Assembly (NCBI GenBank): GCA_919902485.1
Contig: CAKKRB010000240.1
Span: forward strand, 1 to 32,057
Length of the DNA: 32,057 bases
Reading direction: 5' to 3'
From: Omnitrophica bacterium GWA2_41_15
GTDB lineage: Bacteria > Omnitrophota > Gorgyraeia > Gorgyraeales > Gorgyraeaceae
Position numbers and translations under genes: made by a program. Every line of letters begins with the position of its first letter. Position 1 is the first letter of the stretch. Below, in pieces: positions 15,380 to 24,406 of this stretch. The notes under the pieces were generated by a model. It was not told where the DNA came from. It saw nothing but the letters and a program-made list of their open reading frames with translations, and searched no databases.

Positions 15380-16509
15380 AGTTAAAAAAAGTTTCTAATT
15401 ATGAAGAATTCAAGGCTTATAAATATGCATGGCAGAAGCTTTTGTCTGAAAGCAATGAAAGCAATGTATTTTTGACATACGACTGGATTGACATCTGCAT
15501 AAAAAATTTCTGCAAGTTTGAGGATTTATTAATATTGAATATCTTCGAAGATGAAAATCTAACAGGCATAGCCCCGCTGGTGATAAAAAAATATAAATAT
15601 TTCGGGCTTCCAGTGAGATCTGTGCGCTTTATAGGGACATCTATCTCGGATAGGATGGATTTTATTATATGCGGCAATAAAGATGAATGCTTGAGCATGA
15701 TATTAGATTATCTAGTGAGCGTAAAAGAAAAATGGGATTTTATAGACCTTCAGGAGATAGCAGGATATACAGGCACCATGGACGCAATGGGCAGATGCGT
15801 TAAGAAAACAGGCCTTTTGAATATTACAGGCCCTTCAAAAAAATCTTTTTTTATAGAATTCAACAAAAACAAGGATGAGATTTATAATAAATTTTCTAAA
15901 AAATATTGCGCAAAATTAAGAAAAATAGATGCAGGAAAACCTGGTTTGAATTTTGAAATGGAAAGGCATATGGGTTCCTGCGCGGATAAAGAGAAAATAT
16001 TCACAGTTATTTCTGAGATTGAGAAAAATAGCTGGAAAGGCAATAAAGCAGGAAGCCTGTTTTCAGAACAGAATCATATAAATTTTCACAAGGATATATT
16101 TGAAAGATTTTCAAATAATAACTGGCTGGACGTTTCCATGCTGATCCTGAACAAGGAACCCGTCGCTTATATGTATAACTATTTTTACGAGGGCAGGTCC
16201 TATAACTACAGTATTGCTTATGACGAAAGATTTGCAGATATATCTCCCGGCACAGTCTTAATGTTCTGGGTATTAAAGGATTCTGTCTTCAGAGATATAA
16301 TCGAGTTTGATTTCGCGAGAGGCGAGGGGTCGTGGAAAAGCAGATTCACGGAAATGTCCAGGGAGCATAACCGCGTAAGGATTTTTAAGCCAGGGGCGTA
16401 TTCGGGGATTTTATATATTTTGCAGTCAAAGGTTATGCCTTATATGAAAAATCAGGATATATTTTATAATGCCTGGATGAGAACAAAGGGAGCGTTCAAG
16501 TGGGATTAA
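15373..16509 (+). CDS. CelD/FemAB-like GNAT-fold acyltransferase (Acetyltransf_6)
   Basis: This 378-aa protein resembles the CelD/BcsL and FemAB-like group often found in exopolysaccharide loci, which may transfer acetyl or other acyl groups. Visible features are an N-terminal half with EDENLTGIAPLVIKK and VRFIGTSISDRMDF, and a C-terminal half containing DVSMLILNKEPVAYMYNYFY, SYNYSIAYDERFADISPGT and EFDFARGEGSWKSRF. These are the substrate and acyl-donor regions of this family. No membrane helix is evident, so it should act in the cytoplasm, perhaps on lipid-linked sugars. It overlaps the preceding gene by 7 nt and the deacetylase by 10 nt. The donor (acyl-CoA or aminoacyl-tRNA) cannot be decided from sequence. 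Confidence 0.8.
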   Translation: MLKLKKVSNYEEFKAYKYAWQKLLSESNESNVFLTYDWIDICIKNFCKFEDLLILNIFEDENLTGIAPLVIKKYKYFGLPVRSVRFIGTSISDRMDFIICGNKDECLSMILDYLVSVKEKWDFIDLQEIAGYTGTMDAMGRCVKKTGLLNITGPSKKSFFIEFNKNKDEIYNKFSKKYCAKLRKIDAGKPGLNFEMERHMGSCADKEKIFTVISEIEKNSWKGNKAGSLFSEQNHINFHKDIFERFSNNNWLDVSMLILNKEPVAYMYNYFYEGRSYNYSIAYDERFADISPGTVLMFWVLKDSVFRDIIEFDFARGEGSWKSRFTEMSREHNRVRIFKPGAYSGILYILQSKVMPYMKNQDIFYNAWMRTKGAFKWD

Positions 16510-17474
16510 AGAAAACAGACTTTAAAGATCTGGCGAAGGATGTGTTTTATTATTCAGGGATAGCAGGTTTATTTCTGCAGGTTGCAAAATTTTACAGGCA
16601 TCCGGCACTGTTAATACTTACCTATCACAGGGTATACGATTCTTTGGCTGATTATGAGTATCTGGGGGTTTCCAGAGATGTCTTTGAGAGCCATATAAAA
16701 TTTATAAAGGATAATTTTAAAGTTGTATCCATGCAGGAGGGAATAGGCGCTCTTTGCGAAATAAAATCAAAAGAGATCTATGCGGCAATTAACTTAGATG
16801 ACGGATATATGGATAATTATATCAATGCATTTCCTGTGTTAAAAAAATACAACATACCTGCCACAATTTTTCTTACAACTGATTTTATAGGTAAAAGCCA
16901 TATTTTCTGGTGGGACAGGGTTTTTAATATAATGTCTTTTGTCGGATCTAGCCGGCTGGAGAGCGGCATAGAAACTGACCGCATAGACAAGATTCTTGTA
17001 AATAAAAACGAAGATGAGATAGAAGGTTTTATCAGAGATATGGAGAAAAGATACGGATATAAAGAAAATCATGTACCATGTCCTATGCTTGGGTGGGCTG
17101 AGATAAAAGAGATGAGCAATTCTGGCATAAGTTTTGAGGCCCATACAAAAACCCATAAGAATCTATGCCTGCTGAAAGATAGGAAAGTCCTGGAAGAGCT
17201 TACAGGTTCAAAAAATGCGATAGAAGCTGGCTTGGGAAAAGAGGTGTTCGGTTTCAGTTATCCGTTTGGCATATTCGACCAGAGGATAAAGGGCCTGGTA
17301 AAGCAAGCTGGTTTTAAATATGCAAGGACTAGTTTCAAGGCATTTAATTATAAAGAAATAGACCCATTTTTATTATCCTGTATAGGAGCAGGGGCTGTAT
17401 CAAAGCCTAGTTTTCTTGCAGCAAGGCTTTCTTCAAGCTTGTTTAATACTGGCGGGAGGCAGCATGGATATTAA
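16500..17474 (+). CDS. Polysaccharide deacetylase (NodB/CE4 family)
   Basis: This metal-dependent hydrolase probably removes N- or O-acetyl groups from sugar units. The start is GTG inside the end of the acyltransferase gene. LTYHRVYD precedes the catalytic motif NLDDGYMDNY (Asp100 and Asp101); the usual Thr-Phe before the DD is Asn-Leu here. The metal-binding HTKTH motif supplies His215 and His219, and the later FSYPFG is the conserved substrate loop. At 324 aa it is a typical single-domain member. I see no clear signal peptide, but a hydrophobic segment near residues 15-30 could anchor it. Its position between an acyltransferase and a DUF362/adenylating-enzyme pair suggests work on the repeat unit. 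Confidence 0.9.
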   Translation: MGLKKTDFKDLAKDVFYYSGIAGLFLQVAKFYRHPALLILTYHRVYDSLADYEYLGVSRDVFESHIKFIKDNFKVVSMQEGIGALCEIKSKEIYAAINLDDGYMDNYINAFPVLKKYNIPATIFLTTDFIGKSHIFWWDRVFNIMSFVGSSRLESGIETDRIDKILVNKNEDEIEGFIRDMEKRYGYKENHVPCPMLGWAEIKEMSNSGISFEAHTKTHKNLCLLKDRKVLEELTGSKNAIEAGLGKEVFGFSYPFGIFDQRIKGLVKQAGFKYARTSFKAFNYKEIDPFLLSCIGAGAVSKPSFLAARLSSSLFNTGGRQHGY

Positions 17475-18885
17475 AAATATAGGTATATACAGACAGGAAA
17501 GGCCGTCTTATTCAGAGAAAAAGCCGTATTTTCCTCCAGCTATTTTTGAAGAATACCCTTTTAATGACCGAAGTACAGATCAAAACAACTACGCATACAG
17601 CTCTATTAGAAATCTTCTTAAATTGCTAGAGCTTGATTCAGAAAATTTTGGGAAAAAATCCTGGAATCCTTTTGGATCTTTTATGAAACCAGGAGATACA
17701 GTATTGTTAAAGCCTAATCTTGTAAGGCATTTTTGCGAAAATGGAGATACAAAAGGACTTATGACCCATGGTTCTTTAATCAGGGCGGCGGCTGATTATG
17801 CTTATATAGCTTTGCAGGGAAAGGGCAGGATAATAATTGCTGATGGCCCTATGGATGACGCAGATTTTGAAAAAATAGCATCTATGTCAGGCATCTACGA
17901 AATCAGGGAATTCTACAAAGGCGAGACAGGTTTTGATATAGAGATATATGATTTGAGGCAGGAGATGGTTGTAAAAAAGCATGAAAAGATAGAGGAGAGA
18001 GTAAAGCTTGCAGGCGATCCTCTTGGATATAGCGCGGTAAATCTGGGGCCCATGAGCGCCTTTAAAAAAGGAGACCTGGATTATGCCTCTTTCAGAGGCT
18101 CTGAATGCAGGCCTGATATCATGTCCCTTCACCACAATAAAGAAAAGGACGAGTATTTAATCTCAAATACTTTTTTAAATGCAGACGTGGTTATAAATAT
18201 ACCTAAGATGAAGACTCACAAGAGGGCAGGCGTAACTCTTTCTCTTAAGAACCTGGTAGGTATTACAGGGGACAGGAATTGGCTGCCGCATTATAGTGAG
18301 AATGTGAGTTGTTCTAAAGTTCCACCCCGTAGGTGGCCAATTGGCCACCTACGGGGTGGAATTGAGGTTGTAAAGAATGCGATTGGGTTTATAAAACCTT
18401 TAAGAGACAGTTTAAGGCAGTTTACAGGTGTTACTGTATCTACAATGCGTTCAGGAAACTGGCATGGGAATGATATTATATGGCGCACTATCCTGGATCT
18501 CTGGAGAATAGCGTTATATGCAGATAAAAATGGAATAATGAGAAATGAAGAACAGAGAAAAACATTTGTAATAGTGGATGGCATTATTGGAGGAGAAGCA
18601 GACGGGCCTACAAACCCGACTGCTAAAAGATGCGGAGTCCTGGTAGCAGGATTCCACTGGCCTTCTGTGGATATTGCAGTAAGCCGCATCATGGGATTTG
18701 ATCCGATAAAGATCCCAAAATTTAAAGGATTTTCACATCTCGCGGACATACCCTGCGTGTCAAATATAAGAGAATGGGATAATAAAATTTCAGGATTTAA
18801 GGGCATGTGCCTGAATTTCAAACCGCATTATGGATGGAAAAAACATATAGAGGCTGACACAGATGTTAAAAAGCAAGATTTATAA
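17464..18885 (+). CDS. DUF362 family protein
   Basis: This member of the DUF362 family has no certain function; relatives occur in polysaccharide and cofactor loci. Visible family features are GDTVLLKPNLVRHF near residue 80, DVVINIPKMKTHKRAGVTLS near 240, and LKNLVGITGDRNWLPHYS near 260-280. A late segment, DGIIGGEADGPTNPT, resembles the conserved Gly-rich end. I chose the ATG at 17464 (473 aa) because GGGAGG lies at 17453-17458; an upstream TTG at 17416 only adds residues that overlap the deacetylase. Residues about 286-299 are encoded by a 42-nt perfect palindrome that looks like an in-frame insertion. The gene overlaps the next one by 23 nt. The family label is well supported; the biochemical role is open. 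Confidence 0.8.
   Translation: MDIKNIGIYRQERPSYSEKKPYFPPAIFEEYPFNDRSTDQNNYAYSSIRNLLKLLELDSENFGKKSWNPFGSFMKPGDTVLLKPNLVRHFCENGDTKGLMTHGSLIRAAADYAYIALQGKGRIIIADGPMDDADFEKIASMSGIYEIREFYKGETGFDIEIYDLRQEMVVKKHEKIEERVKLAGDPLGYSAVNLGPMSAFKKGDLDYASFRGSECRPDIMSLHHNKEKDEYLISNTFLNADVVINIPKMKTHKRAGVTLSLKNLVGITGDRNWLPHYSENVSCSKVPPRRWPIGHLRGGIEVVKNAIGFIKPLRDSLRQFTGVTVSTMRSGNWHGNDIIWRTILDLWRIALYADKNGIMRNEEQRKTFVIVDGIIGGEADGPTNPTAKRCGVLVAGFHWPSVDIAVSRIMGFDPIKIPKFKGFSHLADIPCVSNIREWDNKISGFKGMCLNFKPHYGWKKHIEADTDVKKQDL
18320..18361. repeat. 42-nt perfect palindrome inside the DUF362 gene
   Basis: Each 21-nt arm reads TTCCACCCCGTAGGTGGCCA plus one A, and the two meet with no spacer. The length is 14 codons, so the reading frame is kept. 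It encodes PPRRWPIGHLRGG, which differs in composition from the flanking protein. Confidence 0.93.
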
Positions 18886-20245
18886 AAATAGTCCGGTGTT
18901 TATTCAAAATAGCCTTTTAACAGCAAGGGGCTTTATGTATAAGGTTTTACGCGAGTCCGGCGCATTCAGAAGCATGCTGTCTGAACTGGAACAGACTCAG
19001 CATTATACTGATTCCGAGATGCAGGAATGGCAGAATGAAAGACTTGTCCGTTTAGTGCGCCATGCTTATGAAAATGTGCCTTATTATAACAGGCTGTTCA
19101 AAAAAATGAAACTTTTGCCAGGCGATATCAAAAATGCAGAGGATTTGAAGAAACTGCCTTTTCTTACAAAGGAAGATGTAAGGGTAAATATAAACGATAT
19201 TACCGCTAAGAATATAAAAAAAGCTTTTGTAGAAAAAACATCTACCAGCGGAAGTTCTGGAAAGCCGCTTACCCTTTACAGGGATATTTATTCAGTAGTT
19301 TTTGAAAATGCGCTCCTGTGGAGACAGCGGCGCTGGATAGGCGTAGATATGACTGACAGGATAGCTGTATTAAGGTCAGAGCAGATTGTGCCCTTTGAGG
19401 CGGAGAAGCCTCCTTTTTGGCGGTATTCTGTTTCAGAAAAGAGGCTGCTTCTTTCTTCTTATCACCTCAGGAGGAATAATGCGGAATATTATATCGAGGC
19501 CCTGAACCGCTTCAAGCCGGCTGCGATATTTGCAATACCCGGAGTCATTTATGCCCTTGCAAAACTTGCTGAAGAAGAAGGATTATTGCCTTTTATATTC
19601 TCGGTAAAAGCAGTTTTCACCTCATCAGATATGATCAGACCTGGATATAAAGAAACCATAGAGAGAACATTTGGCGGGGCTATTTATGATTTATACGGCT
19701 CTACAGAAAGGGCAGCAGCAATAGGTATGTGTGAATACAAAACTTATCATGTGTTTCCGGAAAATGGAATCATAGAATTTGTGCCTGTAAGCAATGGCTC
19801 AGGAGCCATGGAAATCGTTGGAACCAATCTTCATAATTACGTAATGCCTCTTTTACGTTATCGCACCGGAGATCTTGCTGAGATTTCCAGCACGCCGTGC
19901 AGGTGCGGGAGGTGTTTTACTGCAGTCAAGAAAATGCAAGGCAGGATAGCTGATTTCATGGTATCCAGGAGCGGTGTTATCCTTATGGAGGGAAGCTACC
20001 TTCTTCTCAAAGGCGTTGAGAATATTGTGGAGTCTCAGATAATACAGGAAGATATTGAGAGGATAAAAGTGAAATTTATCCCAGCTGATAATTTTTCCGA
20101 GAGAGACAGGAATAAGATTATCGAAAATGCAAAGTTCTACCTTGGCCCGGGAGTCCATGTAGTGTTTGAAGAGGTAGAAGACATTCGGAAACAGGGCTTC
20201 TGCAAGTTCAGGCCGTTTATTTCGCATATAAATAATATCAGGTGA
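18863..20245 (+). CDS. CapK/PaaK-like adenylate-forming enzyme
   Basis: This AMP-binding enzyme of the phenylacetate-CoA ligase / CapK / coenzyme F390 synthetase group activates a carboxylate as an acyl-adenylate. The nucleotide loop is TSTSGSSGKPLTLYRD (from residue 126), the core motif DLYGSTERA is near 275, and the hinge-like region RYRTGDLAEI is near 330-340. A Cys-containing stretch (TPCRCGRCF) follows, as in other PaaK-like proteins. At 460 aa it has the normal length. CapK homologues recur in capsule and exopolysaccharide clusters, generally without a proven substrate. It overlaps the DUF362 gene by 23 nt, so the two are probably co-translated. The acid it activates is unknown. Confidence 0.9.
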   Translation: MLKSKIYKNSPVFIQNSLLTARGFMYKVLRESGAFRSMLSELEQTQHYTDSEMQEWQNERLVRLVRHAYENVPYYNRLFKKMKLLPGDIKNAEDLKKLPFLTKEDVRVNINDITAKNIKKAFVEKTSTSGSSGKPLTLYRDIYSVVFENALLWRQRRWIGVDMTDRIAVLRSEQIVPFEAEKPPFWRYSVSEKRLLLSSYHLRRNNAEYYIEALNRFKPAAIFAIPGVIYALAKLAEEEGLLPFIFSVKAVFTSSDMIRPGYKETIERTFGGAIYDLYGSTERAAAIGMCEYKTYHVFPENGIIEFVPVSNGSGAMEIVGTNLHNYVMPLLRYRTGDLAEISSTPCRCGRCFTAVKKMQGRIADFMVSRSGVILMEGSYLLLKGVENIVESQIIQEDIERIKVKFIPADNFSERDRNKIIENAKFYLGPGVHVVFEEVEDIRKQGFCKFRPFISHINNIR

Positions 20246-20249
20246 CAGT

Positions 20250-21335
20250 ATGACAAAAGTTGTTCTTGTGATTTCAAAGATGGATATCGGAGGCGCAGAA
20301 AAGGTCTTTTATGATCTTGCCGAAAGATTAAGCCTGGATACCGGATACAGGGTTACTGTAGTATGTCTCTATGCGCAAGGCAGGCTTGGAGACAGTCTTG
20401 CGGCAAAAGGGGTGGAGATACATGAAAATATCTTAAAAGATAAATTTGACGCAGCAGGAATTTTCAGGTTAGCTGATATGCTCAGAGACAAAGCTCCAGA
20501 CATTCTTTATATCGCAGGCCAGGCTGTAACTCAAGCTGTTTGTCTGATAGCCGGTATATTTGTAAAGATACCTTTAAAAGTCATAGGTTTTCATTCTCAT
20601 AATCTGGTCCGGAGATCCTGGATAAAATCATTGACAGACAAGCTAAGCATATCCTCTGCAGGTTATATAACGTGTGTATCGGAATCCCAGAAGAAACATC
20701 TTGTTTCCGATAAGAGAGCGCAGTCTGAAAAAATAAAGGTTATCTACAATGGGGTAGATACCAAAATTTTTAAGCCATGCGCAAAAAAGGCTGATAATTC
20801 TATTGTTATAGGCGCAGTAGGTTCAATGAGAATGGAAAAAGGTTTTGATATTTTGATAAAGGCTATTCCCTGGGTTTTGAATAAATGCCCAAATGCTTTT
20901 TTTATGATGATAGGGGAAGGCAAAGAAAAAAATAACCTTGAGAAACTGGCATCTAATCTAAAGGTGGATTCAAGTGTCAGATTTCTTGGCCAGAGAGAGG
21001 ATATCTCTGAGATCATACCAGCGTTTGATATTGCCTGCTCAAGTTCCAGGATAGAAAATTTCCCTCTTTCTATACTTGAATACATGGCGTGCGCTAAACC
21101 GGTAGTGGCTACAAAAATAGGGGGAGTGCCTGAGATGGTTAAGGATGGATTTAACGGAGTTGCGGTTGATGCAGAATCTCCTGAAGCTTTAGCAAAAGCC
21201 ATAGTATGTCTGATAAATGATAAAGAATTGAGAAAAACCATGGGCATTAACGCCAGAAAGACTGTAGAGGAAAATTTTACAGTTGAAAAGATGGTGCAAA
21301 ACTATAAGGATTTTTTTAGAGATATACAAAAATGA
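20250..21335 (+). CDS. GT4-type glycosyltransferase
   Basis: This is a GT-B enzyme of 361 aa. The N-terminal motif VISKMDIGGAEKVFYDLAER is the classic GT4 opening (GGAE loop). The donor-binding half has GAVGSMRMEKGFDILIKA and the intact E-x7-E signature in SSSRIENFPLSILEYMACAK, followed by GGVPEMVKDGFNGV. It should add one sugar to the growing lipid-linked oligosaccharide; donor and linkage are not readable. It begins 4 nt after the adenylating enzyme and its stop overlaps the next start (ATGA), so it belongs to the same transcript. Confidence 0.93.
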   Translation: MTKVVLVISKMDIGGAEKVFYDLAERLSLDTGYRVTVVCLYAQGRLGDSLAAKGVEIHENILKDKFDAAGIFRLADMLRDKAPDILYIAGQAVTQAVCLIAGIFVKIPLKVIGFHSHNLVRRSWIKSLTDKLSISSAGYITCVSESQKKHLVSDKRAQSEKIKVIYNGVDTKIFKPCAKKADNSIVIGAVGSMRMEKGFDILIKAIPWVLNKCPNAFFMMIGEGKEKNNLEKLASNLKVDSSVRFLGQREDISEIIPAFDIACSSSRIENFPLSILEYMACAKPVVATKIGGVPEMVKDGFNGVAVDAESPEALAKAIVCLINDKELRKTMGINARKTVEENFTVEKMVQNYKDFFRDIQK

Positions 21336-24300
21336 GAATTTTGATTACTACAACCTTAAATAAAAATATGACAGAGGCAAAGATAAAGCCGCTCTTGATG
21401 CTGCCTGAAGTGGAACAGGTATTCTATGTGTCTGACATGCCAGGCCCGTATTTTGAAAAAGTCAGATATTATTGCATGCCTGGCTGGATATTGAGATCCT
21501 GCAGGAATAATTCATTGGTAAGATGGACATATAAATTTTTTACAGCCGGATATCTGGCTTTATCCAAAAGACCAGATATGATTATGGGTTATGCATTGAT
21601 ACCTCACGGTATAAATGCGGTTTTAATAGGTAAATTGCTGAATATCCCTGTATGCGTAAATTTTATGGGCGGGAGTTTTTTAATAGAGAGCATAAATCCA
21701 TTATTGAGAAAGCTGGTTTTAAGAATAGCTGATATGGCAGACATAATCACTGTCACAGGCTCGCGCACCAGGGATTTACTTGTATCAAAAGGTATCAAAG
21801 CAGGCAAGATAAAAATAATATCCAGCACTATAGATACAAAAAGGTTTTTCCCGCAGCATCTGGATAAGCAATACGACATTATCGCAGTGGCTCAGTTGAA
21901 TCACGGCAAAAGAATAAGCATGTTTCTTGATATCATTTCCAGGCTTAAAAAATCCGGCATCAATTTGAAAGCTGTGATAGCAGGGGACGGCTGTTTAAAA
22001 AAAGACCTTGAGGAGTTATCAGAAAAAATAGGACTTCTGGAAAATGTATATTTTGCCGGATTCCAGCCTGATATTGAAAAATTTCTTAATGAGTCGAGGG
22101 TATTTTTGCTGCCTACGGCTCATGAAGGCTTGTCGCTTGCAATGCTTGAGGCAATGGCATGCGGGGTTGTGCCTGTTGTTTCAAACGTGGACAACCTTTC
22201 TGATGCGGTAAAAGACAGGTTTAGCGGAAGATTGATAGACAGGGATGATACAGAAGGGTTTGTTTCAGCTGTTTCTGAGTTATTAAAGGATAAAAGTATA
22301 TATGAAACTTATGCGAAAAATTCAGTTAATACTATAAATGAACTTTATACAATTAATAATGCGGCTCAAAAATGGACAGAGATTTTAAAACCCTCACCCC
22401 AACCCTCTCCCATAAATGGGAGAGGGAGATTGTATCATTGGTATTTTAAAAGGTTAATGGCTATGAGCGCCGAGGAGGTTATTTACAAGGCAATAGGGAT
22501 TTTAAGAAAGAAGATTTTATATTTTAAAGCAATCTCATTGGATAAGAAAATATTTTCATCTTCAATCAACAATAGAAAACCTGTATTTTTCATAGATAAA
22601 CAAGATCTGGATTTTATAAGAGAGAATATTAAAAGATCTGATTCTGTTACGCATCCCCTCACCCCTGCCCTCTCCCATAAATGGGAGAGGGGGGTTACTC
22701 TTTTAGATGACATAAAACGCAGGGCAGGCTTTTCTGATTTTGAAATCAGGGCAATATGGGAACCTAACAGGTTTCAGTGGTTTGTGAGTTATGCCCAGAT
22801 ATATGCCCTGGATAGAGATGAAAAAATAGCAAAAGATATAGTTGGTGTATTAAATGATTGGATATCAAGAAACCCATTTATGAAGACCTTGAACTGGATG
22901 GACAGTCTGGAGGTTTCTTTGCGGCTTTTATCCTGGTCATGGATATATTTTTTGATAAAAGATTCAAAATCTATGGATGTTGATTTTGAAAGAGTATTTT
23001 TGAAAAGCATATATCTGCATGCGGAGTTTATAAAAAACAACCTGTCTGGTTATTCATCTGCTAATAATCATCTGATAGGGGAAGCAGCAGGCCTGTTTGC
23101 GGCGGGTATCCTGTTTCCAGTATTCAAGGCGTCTTCTGCATGGACAAAGAAAGGCAAGTTTATACTTGAGAGGGAGATGATAAGACAGGTATATCCTGAC
23201 GGCGTGGATAAAGAGCAATCGAGCCATTATCATGAGTTTGTAATGGACTTGTATCTGATAGCGGTTATTCTGGCAAGAAAGAACAGCATTGTATTTTCAG
23301 AAGAAATGCTTTTAAGGCTGAACCGCATGGGTGAATTTTTGATAAGCATAATGGGCCAAAAAGGTAAAACCCTGTCCATAGGAGACAGCGATGACGGGGT
23401 TGCTTTAAAATTCGGGGTATCAGAAGAAGCGCAGAACGCCGTTTCTCTTATAAATACAGCCTGCATCCTGTTTAACAGGCCTGATTTTAAAATATGCGGA
23501 GATTATCTGGATGAAAAAAGCCTATGGTTAATGGGTTATGAAGGTTATGCCAAGTATTCTGCAATGGAAAAAGCTGATTCTAAGCAGGGATCAAAATGTT
23601 TTTCAGAAAGCGGTTATTATATCATGAGAAACAGGGAATTATGCATTAGCTTTGATTGCGGGGGTTTGGGTTATTTATCTCTTGCCAGCCATGGCCATGC
23701 AGACAGCCTGAGCATAAACCTGAACGTCTGGGAAATGCCTGTTTTTATAGATCCGGGCACGTACCTGTATCATTCATGCGGCAAGTGGAGGGATTATTTC
23801 CGCGGCACTTCAGCTCATAATACAATTAAGATTGACAAGCTGGATCAATCAGAGATAGAAGGGCCTTTCTTATGGGGTTATAAAGCCAGGTCTTTTCTCA
23901 AATACTGGTCCCAGAATTGCAGGATTGACAGGGTGTGCGGTTATCACACAGGCTATACGAGATTAAGCGACCCGGTTTCGCATGCCAGAGGTATTACATT
24001 CGATAAATATAATAATGAAATAGTGATAACAGACAGCATTTTTTCTAAAAAAAGACATCTTGTGGAGCAATTCTTTCATCTGCATCCGGATTGTTCTGTG
24101 GAACAATTAGATAGTCATTCATTCGAGATTATCAATGCAGCAGGGAACAGGCATGCCTGTTCCCTGCATATGGAAATAGACAAGGGCCTTGATTCGCATA
24201 TTTTAAAAGGCTCTGAGTCGCCTATTGCAGGGTGGTATTCTGATAAGTTTGGAGAAAAACAAAAAACAATCACAATTTGCAATAGCTCTTATTCAAAAGG

Positions 24301-24406
24301 CCAAAGAAATTTTATTACAAAGATAAAAATCTCTAACAATGTTATTGCGAGGAGCGGAGCGACGAAGCAATCTGAAAAGGAGATTGCTTCGCTTCGCTCG
24401 CAATGA
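21332..24406 (+). CDS. Fusion of a GT4 glycosyltransferase and a heparinase II/III-type lyase
   Basis: Residues 1-350 form a GT4 enzyme with the E-x7-E motif in PTAHEGLSLAMLEAMACG. Residues about 370-1000 resemble heparinase II/III family proteins, which cleave uronate-containing glycans. An N-terminal helical domain contains YSSANNHLIGEAAG and EQSSHYHEFVMDLY (near 628), and a beta-rich domain contains SLASHGHADSLSIN (near 787) and DPGTYLYHSCGKWRDYFRGT. The seam (residues 354-365) is encoded by a 36-nt repeat, and a second copy lies at 442-453. The lyase part then opens like a separate protein (MSAEEVIYKAIGIL). The last 20 or so residues and the stop come from yet another palindrome. At 1024 aa the fusion is unusual: the GT is cytoplasmic while such lyases normally act outside. 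No signal peptide or membrane helix is evident at the seam. Confidence 0.85.
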   Translation: MRILITTTLNKNMTEAKIKPLLMLPEVEQVFYVSDMPGPYFEKVRYYCMPGWILRSCRNNSLVRWTYKFFTAGYLALSKRPDMIMGYALIPHGINAVLIGKLLNIPVCVNFMGGSFLIESINPLLRKLVLRIADMADIITVTGSRTRDLLVSKGIKAGKIKIISSTIDTKRFFPQHLDKQYDIIAVAQLNHGKRISMFLDIISRLKKSGINLKAVIAGDGCLKKDLEELSEKIGLLENVYFAGFQPDIEKFLNESRVFLLPTAHEGLSLAMLEAMACGVVPVVSNVDNLSDAVKDRFSGRLIDRDDTEGFVSAVSELLKDKSIYETYAKNSVNTINELYTINNAAQKWTEILKPSPQPSPINGRGRLYHWYFKRLMAMSAEEVIYKAIGILRKKILYFKAISLDKKIFSSSINNRKPVFFIDKQDLDFIRENIKRSDSVTHPLTPALSHKWERGVTLLDDIKRRAGFSDFEIRAIWEPNRFQWFVSYAQIYALDRDEKIAKDIVGVLNDWISRNPFMKTLNWMDSLEVSLRLLSWSWIYFLIKDSKSMDVDFERVFLKSIYLHAEFIKNNLSGYSSANNHLIGEAAGLFAAGILFPVFKASSAWTKKGKFILEREMIRQVYPDGVDKEQSSHYHEFVMDLYLIAVILARKNSIVFSEEMLLRLNRMGEFLISIMGQKGKTLSIGDSDDGVALKFGVSEEAQNAVSLINTACILFNRPDFKICGDYLDEKSLWLMGYEGYAKYSAMEKADSKQGSKCFSESGYYIMRNRELCISFDCGGLGYLSLASHGHADSLSINLNVWEMPVFIDPGTYLYHSCGKWRDYFRGTSAHNTIKIDKLDQSEIEGPFLWGYKARSFLKYWSQNCRIDRVCGYHTGYTRLSDPVSHARGITFDKYNNEIVITDSIFSKKRHLVEQFFHLHPDCSVEQLDSHSFEIINAAGNRHACSLHMEIDKGLDSHILKGSESPIAGWYSDKFGEKQKTITICNSSYSKGQRNFITKIKISNNVIARSGATKQSEKEIASLRSQ
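22391..22426. repeat. 36-nt GC-rich hairpin repeat at the GT4/lyase seam
   Basis: CCCTCACCCC is followed by a hairpin with arms CCCTCTCCCAT (22403-22413) and its reverse complement (22416-22426) around AA. It is in frame and encodes PSPQPSPINGRG. A second near-identical copy lies at 22656-22691 and is read in a different frame relative to the element. Confidence 0.9.
22656..22691. repeat. 36-nt GC-rich hairpin repeat, second copy in the lyase part
   Basis: This is the same element as 22391-22426, differing only at two bases in the spacer before the hairpin. Read in another frame it encodes PLTPALSHKWERG, a peptide pattern I have often seen at such repeats in other genomes. It keeps the gene open. 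Confidence 0.9.
24140..24167. repeat. 28-nt perfect palindrome in the lyase domain
   Basis: Arms GCAGGGAACAGGCA and the reverse complement meet without a spacer, inside the C-terminal beta domain of the lyase. The arms share AGGGAAC and a GG pair with the palindrome in folC (690-718). Confidence 0.85.
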
